Shown piece after piece: positions 24,937-36,942 of a stretch of DNA of 64,000 nt. The stretch is taken from the NCBI GenBank assembly GCA_026686845.1, contig JAIVEN010000004.1, positions 20,430,827 through 20,494,826 on the forward strand. The letters run 5' to 3'. The stretch is from Adenanthera pavonina. Lineage: Eukaryota; Streptophyta; Magnoliopsida; Fabales; Fabaceae. Every line of letters starts with the position of its first letter. Positions within the stretch are counted from its first letter, which is position 1. Under the pieces are notes generated by a model. The model searched no databases. It was not told the origin of the DNA and saw only the letters and a list, made by a program, of their open reading frames with translations. The position numbers and the translations under genes are program-made.

Positions 24937-27301
24937 TGTCACATCTTGAACTTAGACCCATTTCCCATGTATTAGACTCCATTCAAGTCCATTAATGCAT
25001 AATTAGAGACTTGATTGCATATAACTTAAACCAATTGTTTTTCATTTTCAAGTACTATACCTTTGGTTAATCTCATTTTACAAGATAAACTTTGAAAATT
25101 CATAACTAAATCAAGAAAAATCATATTGAGATGATTCAAGTCTCTAACATATCTTAAAAGATTCACTACATGGGAAAAATATTGAACATGGCAAATACTT
25201 GACCAATTTGTATAGTAAATTTGCACAAACATCACTGTAGCAATAGTTAATTTCTGAAAATCCTTGATTCTAACACATTTTTTGGAAATTCATCATAATT
25301 AACACACAACTCCAATTTGAGTGACCTTGGTGTCTATGGAAATATATTCATGTTTTGTTTACAGCCATATAAAGCGTTCATGTATTATATATCAGAAGGT
25401 CTGTACAATATATGTATTCTCCAATAGTGCTCAGAATGACCACTTACATCATTCAACTTTGCAAAATACACCTTAATATATACATACATGGCTATTTCAT
25501 GTCTCCACTTTGCACATTACATTATGTTAGATCGATATAGACATAATTGAATTCAAATAGAGTTCTAAAATCATACACATCATTTTTGCAAGATACTCCA
25601 AACAAAACACCAAGAAAATTTAATGAGCAACCTCCTTCTCCTTTCCTTTTGCCTCTTGGGAAGCCTTGCCATAACTTTGGAAAGGGGTGAGATTCAAAGA
25701 ATCTCAGTAGTAACTACCATACATGCTCATATATCATCATACATTGCAAACTTTCATGAAAATGCATCAAACTTTCATTTAAAGTCAATTGTGCACAAAT
25801 AATTTTTAAAAATTTGGGCTGAATCATCCCTTAACATATAGACATTTCTAGGGTTAAATACCCTTCAAACAACACAACCAATCAATTCAATCCATCATAA
25901 AAGCATCATTTAAATCAACAAATACATTAAGCATAATGGCAACAATAACAATATATATATGCATAATAGGGTTAGTTAACTACCTTCAAGCTTTCCAATG
26001 AACTCAAGACTTTATGAACACTTCCTTTAGCCTTCAAACACTCCTTTGGATCCTATTGTATCATAAAATAATGACATTAGGTACTAATTCTTGGGCCACT
26101 CTCAAATTTTGAACTTGATTTCCACTTGGCCTTACTTGTACAACTCACTTGTTTTTACATAATTTAGACCCAAGGAATCCATTTTTGAGGTCAAAATTAT
26201 GAAATTTCCTTTCCTTTTCAAACCCCAAATAGACAGAAAAATTCATAAAAATGTAGAAAAACAACTACCTGATCAATTTGCAATCTAATGGCATAATCTT
26301 GTTGCTCAAGACCAATACATCCTTTTTTATGGTTTAGTTTTTTCATAGCTTCAATTTCTCTCTCTTCTCTCTCTCTAGGAAGAAAATTTTAGAGCAAAAT
26401 AAAGAGAAATACTCCATGAAATCCCACCAAACTCAAATATTCACAAGATAATGACCATGAAAACTTACCTTGAAAGTTTGAAGTCCAAAGCTTGCTTCTT
26501 GCCCTCAAATTTTTTTTATGTTTCTCCTCTCTCCTTGCTAGAGTTCAGATGTGCTTAAAAAAGAAGATGAAGACTTAAAATGAGTTAATGGGATTTTGTA
26601 TCATAAAGCAACTCTATTGCTTCCTTTTTTAAATTTTTGGTCTTTCTTTTTATAAAATCTTTTTAATTAATCCCTTTTGTGTATAATTCTGAGTTCAAAC
26701 ATGCTTTACCTTTTTTCTTTGGCCAAAAATTGTTTCATAAAATTTAATGGATCAAAATATCATTTACCGATTAAATTTACTGGTATCAATTGAGTATTTT
26801 CGACAAAATTGTCATTAAATTGATACAGAATTATCCAATAATTACTTTTAGTCTAAAATTATTATCTAGACCTAAAATATATTTTAGTAAGGCCTACTAA
26901 TTTTTTTTGAATTAATACTACCTCTTTCTACTGTCCAAATTGACTTTTATTGCATAAAATATTAATATTAAATCATAATTACCCAATAAATATTATTTTG
27001 ACCTTAATAAATTCCATAATATATTCTATTGGACTTAGCTCATTGAGAGCTTCATTTTGACTGTAATTTTTTATATTTATAAAAATGCTCCTATCTAGAG
27101 CCAAATTATAATTTTTAAAACTTTGGGATTATTAAGTGTAATTTTTTTCCAAAATGTTAAATTTTTCTTCATGTTCTCCATGTCCACCACCTTTCTTTTC
27201 TTTCCTTTTTTTTTCCTTTCTTTTTTTTTCAGAAGAAAAATCGGCATTTTTTCCTTCCAACCAAAATAATTGACCGCTTTGCCCTATTCCACAATATTAC
27301 A
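24937..27301 (-). repeat. 3' LTR (LTR-B) of the truncated element
   Basis: Starts TGTCACATCTTGAACTTAG and ends CCACAATATTACA. It is directly followed at 27302 by TTTCTATCCCCCTTAAAAT and TTTCGTCCTC, the complement of a purine tract and a conserved post-pol stretch also found right of the left LTR at 32107. This links the LTR-B family to a Tekay-type internal region. Confidence 0.75.
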
Positions 27302-27329
27302 TTTCTATCCCCCTTAAAATAAATTTCGT

Positions 27330-28459
27330 CCTCAAAATTTAAAACATATCTCAAGTAAATATTTCTGGATATTTCTATCTCATATCTGACTCCATCTCCT
27401 AGGTTGCTTCTTTTGGGGTTAAGCCCTTCCAAACCACCTTCACTAGAATAATGTTTTTGTTCCTTAGCTACTTGACTCGATAATCTATAACCTTTTCAAA
27501 TATAAGATTAAAGCAAATATTATCTTGTAAGTCAATGTATTCATATTCTATAATGTATGAAGGATCAGGTTGATATTTCTTTAGCTGGGACACATGGAAA
27601 ATATCATGTATTTGGCTCAAATTTGGTGGTAGAGCTAATTTATAGGCTATAGTTTGGCTTTTGAGAGAATTTCAAAAGGTCTTATATACTTGGGAGTAAG
27701 CATTTTAGTCTTAAGTGACTGATCAACTCCAGTTGTAGAAGATACTTTGAGGAAAATATGATCTCTTATTTTGAATTCCAACGGCTTCCTCCTTTTATCT
27801 GCATAACTCTCTTATCTGCTTTGAGTCGTTAGTAATTTCTTTGTTATCACTTCAATTTGTCTTGAGGTCTGGTCAACAATTTCTTGACCAATCAACTATC
27901 TCTCGCCTAACTCCATCCAACATAATAGGGGCTTGTACTTTCTACCATGCAATGCTTCATATGGAGCCATTTGAATACTGGAATGATAACTATTATTATA
28001 TGTGAATTCTGCTAGTGGTAAGTATACATCCCAATTTCCTTTCATTTTAAGCACACAAGCCCTTAACATATCCTCTAATGTTTGAATTGTCCTCTCAGTT
28101 TGTTCATCAGTTTGAGGATGATATGTTGTACTGACTCTCAATTTAGTACCTAGGGCTTATTGCAATGACTTCCAGAAATTTGACGTAAATCTTGGATTAT
28201 GATCAGAAATAATACTGCTTGGCAGTCCATGAAGTCTTGCTATCTCTTTAACGTATAACTATGCCAATTTATCCAGTGTATATGTTGATCTCATGGCTAG
28301 GAAATGTGCTGACTTTGTGAGCCTGTCTATTATAACCCAAATAACATCATGTCCTGATGACGTCCTAGTTAATCCAATAATGAAGTCCATTGATATACTA
28401 TCCCACTTCCATTCAGGGATATCAAAAGGTATGAAAGGACAAGAAATGCAGCAAGACAA
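27330..28459 (-). pseudogene. Integrase and C-terminal pol remnant, Tekay-type
   Basis: Reading leftwards, 28259-28459 encodes IPEWKWDSISMDFIIGLTR, the start of the integrase core with its first catalytic Asp, followed by VIWVIIDRLTKSAHF. The 27896-28141 piece has STTYHPQTDEQTERTIQ, which keeps the catalytic Glu of the D,D-35-E triad, then the conserved segment to LCWMELGER. The region between them and the part left of 27890 (integrase C-terminus and chromodomain) is recognisable only in fragments with stops. The closest relative in the window is the integrase at 32155-33414. Confidence 0.75.
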
Positions 28460-28470
28460 AAATATTATAT

Positions 28471-28803
28471 ACTCAAGCTTTAGAAGGAATTAATTTCTAC
28501 TAATAACCTTATGGAAAATTAATTTTAGAACTTACCTAAAAAAATATGCAATGTACCACTTAAAGGAAAGCCCGTCCTAAGATGAGCACAATGGTATAAG
28601 TATTGTTTAGCTGAGAGGTCTAGGTTAAGACAGACCAATTTAAAAGTTAATGTGAATTGTGAAGAAGAAATAATAAAAAAATTGATTTTTGAGTGAAATT
28701 ACAAGAAAGTACCAAAAAGAATGGATAAGGCTCAAGGGCAAAACAATTATTTCCCATATTAGAAGTAAAATGTGAATATTGCATTTAAGTCCCAAGGAAA
28801 AAA
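28471..28803. other. Short spacer with a weak tRNA-like stretch
   Basis: No gene. GAGCACAATGGTATAAG at 28583-28600 and GTCTAGGTTAAGAC near 28618-28631 resemble degenerate pol III A and B boxes about 48 bp apart on the plus strand, as in a SINE head. The match is weak. Confidence 0.3.
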
Positions 28804-29482
28804 TGTTAATATCATAAAATGCATAAGTAATTGAGAAAAACGGAGAGACAACGTTAAGTGTGAAAATAAGCAAAGAGGTCTTTTTTTCAGATTAAATAGA
28901 AAAATGAGAAAATTGTATTTTGGCCCCAAGAATTAAGAATCATTACATTTTAGCCTCTTAAGAGTGAGTTCAACTTGAAGGAGGAAAAAAGAAAGAAGTT
29001 TCGGGAAAATTACAGCCAATGAAGGAAAGTTTTAAAAATTATAAATTTGTCCTGGGTCAAGGGTATTTTTCGAAATATGAAAAATTATAATCAAAGTGGA
29101 GCTCTCAAGGAGCTAAGTCCAATGATATATAGTATGGAATTTAATAAGAATAAAATAATATTTATTCGGCAATTATATTTTAATACTAATATTTTACCCG
29201 ATAAAGGTTATTTTAGACTGCAGAAAAAGGCAATACCAATTCAAGGATAGTGATTGGATCTTGCTAAAATTTATTTTGGGTCAAGAAAATGATTTTAGTC
29301 CAAAAGTAAGTTTTGGATAATTCTGTACCAATTTAATGACAATTTTGTTGAAATATTCAATCAGTATGGGTAAATTTAATCAATAAAGGACAAATTGGTC
29401 AATTAAATTTTATGAAGTAATTTTTGGCCAAAATTGAGCACAAGTGGCATCTAACCAGCTGAAGAGGACACCAATGGAATTA
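28804..29482 (+). repeat. LTR-B(+) fragment, left piece
   Basis: Starts TGTTAATATCATAAAATGC and aligns in reverse with the end of LTR-B(-) at 22700-23293, including the complement of the CTCATCGA..CCAATGATAT segment. It continues after the LTR-A(+) insertion at 41126 to about 41430. This makes it an inverted partner of the LTR-B at 24937-27301. Confidence 0.65.
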
Positions 29483-29766
29483 TGTAACACCCCTTATGAC
29501 TTTGTTTTGGTATTGTGTACAGACCCGGAGAAGATAGGACGGAGAAAGGATGAAGTGGAGGAAAAATTAAGCTCCATGCCGCAGCAATAAGCAAGGCCGT
29601 TGCAACAAGAGCCAATTCTAGTAGTGTGTTTATGGTTGAATGAGGTGGCACCGCGGTGAGCTACCCTGGAGCCACGGGGAGAGCCGGGTTTCTGGTTTAA
29701 ATCAGAAACATTTCAATCGGTTAGACGGAAGGAAAGAAAGAAAACAAAGGGAGTGACGAGGAGCTC

Positions 29767-32106
29767 TGTAACATCCTGCAATTTTACACCTCCAGAAATA
29801 ACCAAATACAACAAAATCCAACTAAACACAACCCAGACATCTCGAAACAACTTCCCAATTTCCGGAAAAGAACCTAGAAACGCCAAAAACTGGGCTGGGG
29901 CCATGACCACTACAGTACTGCCGCGACTCTGCCCTGCTCTGTTTCTCCCTCGCTTCTGGCATCACTGGCGCCACGGCCTGGACACTGGAGCCGCGGCGCC
30001 CCCTGCTGATATTCCATATCAGCACCTTCTACAATCCGGGGCGAGATTCCAACGCGCATAACTTTATGCTCTGACCTCCGATTGACTTGATTCCAACTCC
30101 TACAAGTCAATCTAGTCCCAATCTATCCATAGACACTACTTTCACCTCAATCCAACTCTGTATGGAGATTCTGGACCCTTGACACCATTTTGGCCACTTA
30201 TTGACAAAAACTTACCATTAACAACCTCCAATTATTGCCCAAGACAACTGGTCACTCAGAAACCATTTATACAGGTCTAAAACTCTCATAACGACATGTC
30301 TAAAGGGGTTTCACCTCAAAAGAACCACTCCTTTGAGTTTTGACCCCTTTGATTTCCAACATGACAAGACGGGCTACAGGCCCTAAAACACAATCATCAG
30401 CCCCAAACCACAGTAGGCTCACACATACCACCGTATCAACTTCCCAACCTTCAACACTCTCAAAACATCACAAATAACACCTTTCATATACACAATCAAT
30501 AATGCCTCTATCAATACATCACAACATATATTTACAATCGTTCTTACAACATCACATGCTTAAAACAAAACCTTCTATCCTACTTGGCACATAATACATT
30601 ATCCAAAAACAAACAGTACATAGACTATTCTCACGCACACAGCTACTCTCTAGGCTTCTCAGGACTAGTGCCAGGATTTTCACCTGAAAGGGTTAGTCAT
30701 GGGAGAGGGTGGGGTGAGACAATGTCTCAGTAACTGGGACAACCACACACATAAACATGTATATATATATATCCTTATACATAACTCATATAACACATGA
30801 ATGCAATAGAAAATGCATGGTATGCATGTCGTCCTCTCAGGGACTCCCATCCTTATCCTCCCTAACATATACAATCCATCCTTATCCTCCCTAACATATA
30901 CGGTCCACCCTTATCCTCCCTAACACATATAATCCACCCTTATCCTCCCTAACACATATACATATACACATATTCTATCCTTATCCTCCCTAACAAATAC
31001 ATACTTCATCATACGTTATATATATATCAACATATCATCACCACTTCGTCCACCATATACACAGTCTCACAATATCCTGTGGTGATGCTAATGTATCATC
31101 ATATAATTATCATCATGTCATAACATCATGTATGCACCATTTCATATCATATCAATGTCAACATCATATATATCATCATCACCTAACCATACGCATACCA
31201 CAATATATATATAGAAAACGATACACACAACACATCAATATCGTGGTATGAAAAAGACATGCATATATATATACTCAACTATACAATATCACATAAACAA
31301 TCACCCGGTTACCTCAGGTCATCAATACCACACTCACACAAGTTCCACACGCTTTCTTGAACACCAACACGCTTGAGCCCCACTCGGTTAGCCCAACAAT
31401 CTTCGTAATAACACAATTCTTTCATTAACACAATATACCATTTAATCAAACATTACAATTTGACCACTTTAGGCCTAACCCAAGGTTCCAACACCCCTTT
31501 CATGTATCGATAAGCTCTTAGGGAGCATTTACGCACCAAACAATACCATATAACTTGGATTCCCAAGAGCCCTAACTGGAATCAACTTAGGGTTAAGCTC
31601 AAATCACACATAAACCCTTCCAAACTCATATCCAATCCACAATAACACTAAAACACACGCCATTAACCTCTTTTAACCATTTCAATCCGTGGATTTCGTC
31701 ACAAACCAGAAACCCAACCTCAAAACCGAAAACCCCACATTTCCACCGAAGAAAAATGAAGAGGGAGGAGTAGAGAACACTTACTAACTTAAATCCAAGC
31801 TCCCTCGGTGCAAAAATCACTCCTGGACACTGGAAATGTCAAACCCTCATCGTTTCTCTCGTCGCTCTCTCCAATTTCCTTTCATTCTGAATGTCCGAAA
31901 TGATCCAGTTTTAAACAAAAATCTCGACTCTCGCCACTGCGCCACCATAAATTTGCCGGACAATGCTACTGGAAGGCATCTTGTCGTGGTGGCTCTGCTT
32001 CTCATCGTGGTGTGGAGCCCTTTTTGATTTCTCTTGAACCTATCTCCGTCCTGCTTCCTCCGGTCCTAAACACAAAACCAATAAAGATATCATGAGGGGC
32101 GTTACA
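29767..32106 (-). repeat. 3' LTR of the Tekay-type element (left)
   Basis: 2340 bp, TGTAACATCCTGCA to GAGGGGCGTTACA. Contains the CCTTATCCTCCCTAA minisatellite and a GC-rich block around 29890-30005. Confidence 0.9.
30848..30994. repeat. Minisatellite in LTR-A
   Basis: About five copies of a roughly 28-bp unit with the core CCTTATCCTCCCTAAC and spacers of CATATAC type. The same array is at 38026-38173 and, with variant spacers, 45291-45451. Confidence 0.85.
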
Positions 32107-32121
32107 CTCTTCCCTCCTTAT
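32107..32121 (-). promoter_or_regulatory. Polypurine tract of the Tekay-type element
   Basis: On the minus strand AAGGAGGGAAGAG abuts the 3' LTR. It is followed on the plus strand by TTTCGTCCTC, shared with the truncated element at 27325. Confidence 0.7.
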
Positions 32122-32154
32122 AAAAATTTCGTCCTCAACATTTCAACTCTTACC

Positions 32155-32586
32155 TTACTCAAAAATCTTAGGATACTTCCTTCGCATGGATTCTTCTATC
32201 TCCCATGTAACATCATTGGACGTCAAACTGCTCCATAAGACTTTTATTAACTTTATGGTCTTATTTCGCAATTGTTTCTCTTTAACATCTAGAATTTGTA
32301 GCGGTGTGACCTCAAAAGTCAGATCCTCTCGCACTTGAACTACCTCATCATCAATCATATAAGACGGATCCGGATGATATTTATTGAGCTGAGACACGTG
32401 GAATACATCATGTAATCCAACAAGATTAGGCAGCAGCGCCACTCGATACGCTACTGGCCCAATACGTTCCAGAATTTGATATGGACCCATATACCGCAGA
32501 GTGAGCTTCTTTGCTCGAATCAATCTTCCAACACCAGTGGTAGGAGTGACCTTCAAAAACATATGATCTCCAGCATCAAACTCCAA
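32155..32586 (-). pseudogene. Integrase C-terminus and chromodomain
   Basis: A 143-residue open piece. It starts in the integrase C-terminal domain (GPYQILERIGPVAYRVALL, then VFHVSQLNKY) and ends with a chromodomain-like segment having LRNKTIKLIKVLW and VTWEIEESMRRKYP. In this clade the chromodomain is thought to steer integration to heterochromatin. It is separated from the rest of the integrase by stops. Confidence 0.8.
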
Positions 32587-32643
32587 TGGTCTCCTCCTTC
32601 TGTCCGCATAACTCTTTTGCCGACTCTGAGTAGTAAGAAGCTT

Positions 32644-33414
32644 CTAGTGAATACTCTCTATTTGCTTAGAGGTTTGATCAACAATATCTGGGCCTAAAAG
32701 ACTCCTTTCACCGAGTTCAACCCAACACAACGGTGATCCGCGCTTCCTGCCATACAACGCTTTATATGGAGCCATCTGCAAACTCGAGTGGAAACTGTTG
32801 TTGTAGGCAAATTCAACTAATGGCAAAAACTGATCCCAATTGCCTTTATTCTCTAGAACACATGCTTGCAGCATATCCTCCAGAGTTTGAATTGTCCTTT
32901 CAGTCTACCCATCAAATTGAGGGTGATAAGTAGTACTGAAACTCAATTTCGTACCCATGGCTTTCTGCAGAGATTTCCAAAACCTAGATGTGAACCTGGG
33001 ATCTCTATCTGACACAATATTAATCGGGATTCCATGTAACCTTACAATTTCATTCACATACAGCTTAGCCAACTTTTCTATCGAAAATGTTTCCCGAACT
33101 GGAAGAAAATAGGCCTACTTTGTCAACCTGTCCACAATGACCCATATTCCATCTTGTCCTGAAGAGGTCCTTAGTAATCCCATTACAAAGTCCATGGAAA
33201 CACTATCCCATTTCCACTCTGGGATCTCCAATGGTTGCAATGTACCTGCAGGCAATTGGTGCTCAATCTTCACCCTCTGACAGATTAGACATCTTACAAT
33301 ATACTCTGCGACGTCCTTTTTCATTCCTGGCCACCAATAACCATATTTTAAATCTTGATACATCTTGGTGGTACCTGGGTGAATAGTATACCTGCTCTCA
33401 TGAGCTTCTTCCAA
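32644..33414 (-). pseudogene. Integrase, zinc-binding and core domains
   Basis: The 33115-33414 piece carries the zinc-binding motif (H5, H12, C42, C45 of that piece; RCLICQ) and the start of the catalytic core (WDSVSMDFVMGL with the first Asp, then VDRLTK). A stop follows at about 33114. The 32644-32874 piece holds the later core from LQACVLENKG through LCWVELGER. A stop inside the E-containing motif near 32907 also breaks it. Integration function is lost. Confidence 0.8.
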
Positions 33415-33423
33415 AACAGTTTC

Positions 33424-34188
33424 TTACAAACTCGCAACATCAGGCACACAAATCCGACCACGGTACCGAATGATACCATCCTCCAAAATACCAAAGTCCT
33501 GGGTCTCAGCCATTTCAATCTGTTCTCGAACGCCCAAAAGATATTCATCCTCCATCTGAGCATGGCAAATATTCCTTAATAGATCACTTGATACACTGAT
33601 GGAACTCATTACTAATACTCCAGGATGGACATTGATGAATAACTTCATATCTCTTAGGCTTTCAAGCAACTGCTGCTCCCTTATCATCATTATGGCCATA
33701 TGGATCGACTTTCTACTCAACGCATATGCCACAACATTGGCTTTTCCAGGATGATACTTCAAAGCAAACTCATAGTCCACAAAGAACTCAATCCAATGCC
33801 TTTGCCTCATATTCAACTCTTTTTGATCAAACAAATACTTTAAACTTTTGTGATCACTGAACGCCTCAAACTGAGTGCCATAGAGGTAATGCCTCCATAA
33901 TTTCAAAGCAAACACTACAGTCGCTAGCTCAAGGTCGTGAGTAGGATAGTTCTCCTCATGAGGCCTCAACTGCCTTGAAGCATACGCCACAACTCTACCT
34001 TGTTGCATCAAAACACACCCTAAACCCTTTTTAGAGGCATCCATATAAACAATGAATGACTCTGATGGGATAGGGATAATGAGTACTGGGGTGGACGTTA
34101 GACAAGCCTTTAGCTCTTGGAATGCTCTCTCACACCTGTCATCCCAAATGAAAGATCGATCCTTACGGGTGAGTCTAGTCAATGGCAT
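33424..34188 (-). pseudogene. RNase H domain
   Basis: The longest open piece of this element (254 residues). RNase H residues are visible as D50 (YMDASKKGLG), E87 (HDLELATVV) and D112 (FSDHKSLKYL), but the fourth acidic residue in the VVADALSR motif is Tyr (residue 155, codon 33724-33726). The N-terminal 45 residues are the RT connection. The missing Asp would impair RNase H even if the frame were joined. Confidence 0.8.
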
Positions 34189-34860
34189 AACAAGCTGAGA
34201 GAATCCCTTAATGAACCTTCAGTAATATCCTACCAAACCTAGGAAACTCTGAATTTCAATCACCGATTATGATCTCTCCCAATTCAACACCGCTTAAACT
34301 TTACTAGGGTCCACTGCCACTCCTTCTGCAGAAATCACATGACCCAAAAATTTCACCTCCCGTAGTCAAAACTCACACTTACTGAGCTTAGCATACTATT
34401 GGTGATCTCGCAATACCTACAACACAATCTAAAGATGGAGCACATACTCTTCCTCACTCTTGGAGTATATCAGAATGTCATTAATAAACACTACCACAAA
34501 TTTATCCAGATACGGTTGAAACACTCTGTTTATATAATCCATGAAGATTGTCGGGGCATTAGTCAACCCGAATGGCATCACCAGAAACTCATAATGACCA
34601 TATCGAGTTCGAAATGCCGTTTTAGGCACATCTTCAGCACACACTCACAATTAATGGTACCCTGATCTCAAATCGATTTTAGAGAATACGGAGGCACCTG
34701 CCAGCTAATCAATCAAGTCTTCAATCCTAGGCAAAGGATGTTTATTCTTGATCGTCACTTGGTTCAGTTGCCTGTAATCAATGCACAATTTGAGGCTACC
34801 ATCCTTCTTCTTAACAAATAACACTGGAGCTCCCCAAGGTGAGACACGATCTAATAAAAC
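34189..34860 (-). pseudogene. Reverse transcriptase domain
   Basis: The piece 34429-34644 has KTAFRTRYGHYEFLVMPFGL and then VVFINDILIYS. The catalytic pair normally Asp-Asp is Asn-Asp here: the first Asp codon (34480-34482) reads Asn. More RT sequence with stops lies on both sides, including the fingers region reaching into the end of the protease frame near 34811. Polymerase activity would be lost. Confidence 0.8.
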
Positions 34861-35527
34861 CCCTTTTCAACAAATCCTTAATCTGCTTCTCTAGTTCCTT
34901 CAATTTCGATAGGGCCATTCGATATGGAGCCTTCGAAATAAGACTTGTCCCGGGCACCAAATCGATGGAAAACTCCAGTTCTCGTGGTGGCGGCAAACCA
35001 GTGACTTCCTCTAGAAACACATCCGTAAATTCATTCACAACTGGGTATCTTTCAATACCACCTTTTATATCCATGTTCACAGAGAAGAAAACTAAAAATC
35101 CTTGACACCCTTTCTTCATATACCTGTCTACTTGGGCAAAGGACAAATAAACATTCTTATCCCTTCCAACAATAGGGATATTCATAGGTAAAAACACAAT
35201 CTTTCGAGCACAGTCAAGAATGGCATTATTCGCCTCCAGCCAATCCATCCCAATTATCACATCAATCTCTTGCAACGGCAAACAGATTAGATCCAGGGTA
35301 GTGCTTCGATGTTCAAAACGAACCACACAGTTTAAACAAGCTTGAGCTGTCCTTATTGAAACTCCCGTGGGCGTTGATACTGACAACTCAAAAGGCAACT
35401 CCATTGCCACAATACTCAATCTCCGAGCACAATCAAAAGAAATAAAGGAATGTGATGCACCTGAATCAAACAAAGCATGAATAGAGTAACCATTGAGTTT
35501 AAGTTTACCTCTAATCATGGTAGGCAC
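34811..35527 (-). pseudogene. Retropepsin-like protease and RT N-terminus
   Basis: A 238-residue open piece. The aspartic protease motif FDSGASHSFI is near residues 20-29, and IIGMDWLEANNAILDC near residues 91-106 is the conserved second half. It then enters the RT fingers (ELEFSIDLVPGTSLISKAPY and IKDLLKRGFIRSC). The frame shifts and stops near 34811. Confidence 0.8.
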
Positions 35528-35539
35528 TGCATCCGCTCC

Positions 35540-36770
35540 CTGTTAGGTGATAACAAAAACTCGTCCAGGCATCGTGGGCCTCCTCGTCACATCATCACGC
35601 CTTGGATCCTAACAATTCTGTGACATATGACCCAGTCTCCCATAATTATAACAAATCAAGCACGGATGATTACCATGGCTAAACCCGCCTTTCATGCACA
35701 AATTCGATGCACTACCTGAACTATATTGAGATGGAATGGAGTCCCTTCCTGCATGCTCACCCTGACTTGAGCTTCCCTGCTCAAAACCACCTCAATAAAA
35801 AGGTCCTCTGCCAAACCGACCTTTATTGGACTAATCCCGTCCAAATCTGCCTCTACCTCTACCATGACGGCCTCGATTATGCCAACCTCTTCCTCCACTA
35901 GTACCTGTGCTGCCACCGTTGCTACCACTTCCTGAGCCACTGCCTTTACTAATTCCTCTTGTAGGTCCTAGATGAGAAAAGGCCAGAATCATGGAATTTC
36001 TTCTATACTATTTGGCCTCCTTCATTCATTTATAAAGAGCACGAATCTTCGCACACAAGTCCTCAAAGGACACAAACTCTATCACAGACAAATTCTATCC
36101 TTAATCTCTAGATGGGCTCCCTCAAACAACCTTTGAGCCATCCACCTATCATCAGGATAATTATTCAGATAAGTGGAATATTTGGCTGAGTCCAAAAACT
36201 GATCAATATACTCATCCGTCGACAAATTCCCTTGCTGAAAAGCTAGGAACTCAACCTCCTTCTGCATCATTAAGGTTGGAGGGAGGTAGTGTGCAAAGAA
36301 CCGTCCCTTAAACTGTTCCCAGGTCATCGAAGGATTTATCGCTTTAGCATTTGGAACAATACTCCTCTACCAATGCTTGGCCTTCTTCTCAAGCTTAAAG
36401 GCCGCTAGTTATACCCTTTGCTCCAAGGTGTAATCCATTACACTAAAAATATTTTCCAACTGTTCTATCCAATTTTCCGCCTGGGAAACATCCATGGTAC
36501 CTTTGAAAGTCGGGGGATCAAACTTTCGAAAGTCCTTTAACTGTGAAGAGATACCCCTTCTTTCAACCCTTGGGGCTTTCTCAGGCTCTACCACATTTTC
36601 ATTCTCTCCTGTATTCAAATCCACATACATGCCGGCCTCTTCATTCATTCCACCCTGCTCTTGTCTATCCATTCTTTCTTGCAGCCTATTCAACACTTCC
36701 CCCTGGGTATTTACTTAGTTATTGATGCCGGCTAACATTTCTTGCATCTGTCTCATAAAATCATTATTAC
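35540..36770 (-). pseudogene. gag, decayed
   Basis: The 36409-36696 piece carries the capsid start with FRKFDPPTFKGTMDVSQAEN, and 36082-36327 carries LWQ-type capsid sequence beginning MTWEQFKGRFFAHYLPP. A zinc knuckle is encoded near 35608-35655: CYNYGRLGHMSQNC, where the second Cys of C-X2-C-X4-H-X4-C is Tyr, followed by a stop. A Gly/Val-rich, originally Arg-rich linker precedes it. Several stops separate the pieces. Confidence 0.75.
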
Positions 36771-36922
36771 TCTATATTCCTCTTCCTCAATGAGATATTT
36801 TCCTACACACAAGCCACAACACATTCAATTATATGGTTCTGGACTAGCATTACAGTAGGAACATACTCTATGTATTTACAATTGTACCAAGTAGTACATT
36901 AAGCAGAAAAAATAGCCCAAAA

Positions 36923-36942
36923 CCATTGCTCTGATACCAAAA
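36923..36942 (-). promoter_or_regulatory. Primer binding site, initiator Met tRNA type
   Basis: On the minus strand TTTTGGTATCAGAGCAATGG directly follows the 5' LTR. TGGTATCAGAGC is the standard complement of the 3' end of plant initiator Met tRNA. Confidence 0.9.

Larger units (their letters stand above)
24937..28470 (-). mobile_element. Truncated Tekay-type gypsy element (3' part)
   Basis: A 3' LTR of the B family (24937-27301) is followed, in the order expected of a minus-strand element, by a purine tract and the end of pol. The 5' half of the element, with gag, protease, RT and the 5' LTR, is missing; similarity to the complete element stops near 28450-28470. The left boundary cuts an LTR-A(+). 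Confidence 0.7.

Noticed and set aside
30848..30994. CRISPR-like regularly spaced repeat
   Set aside because: The spacers are near-identical degenerate CATATAC words, no cas genes exist, and the context is a plant LTR; it is a minisatellite.
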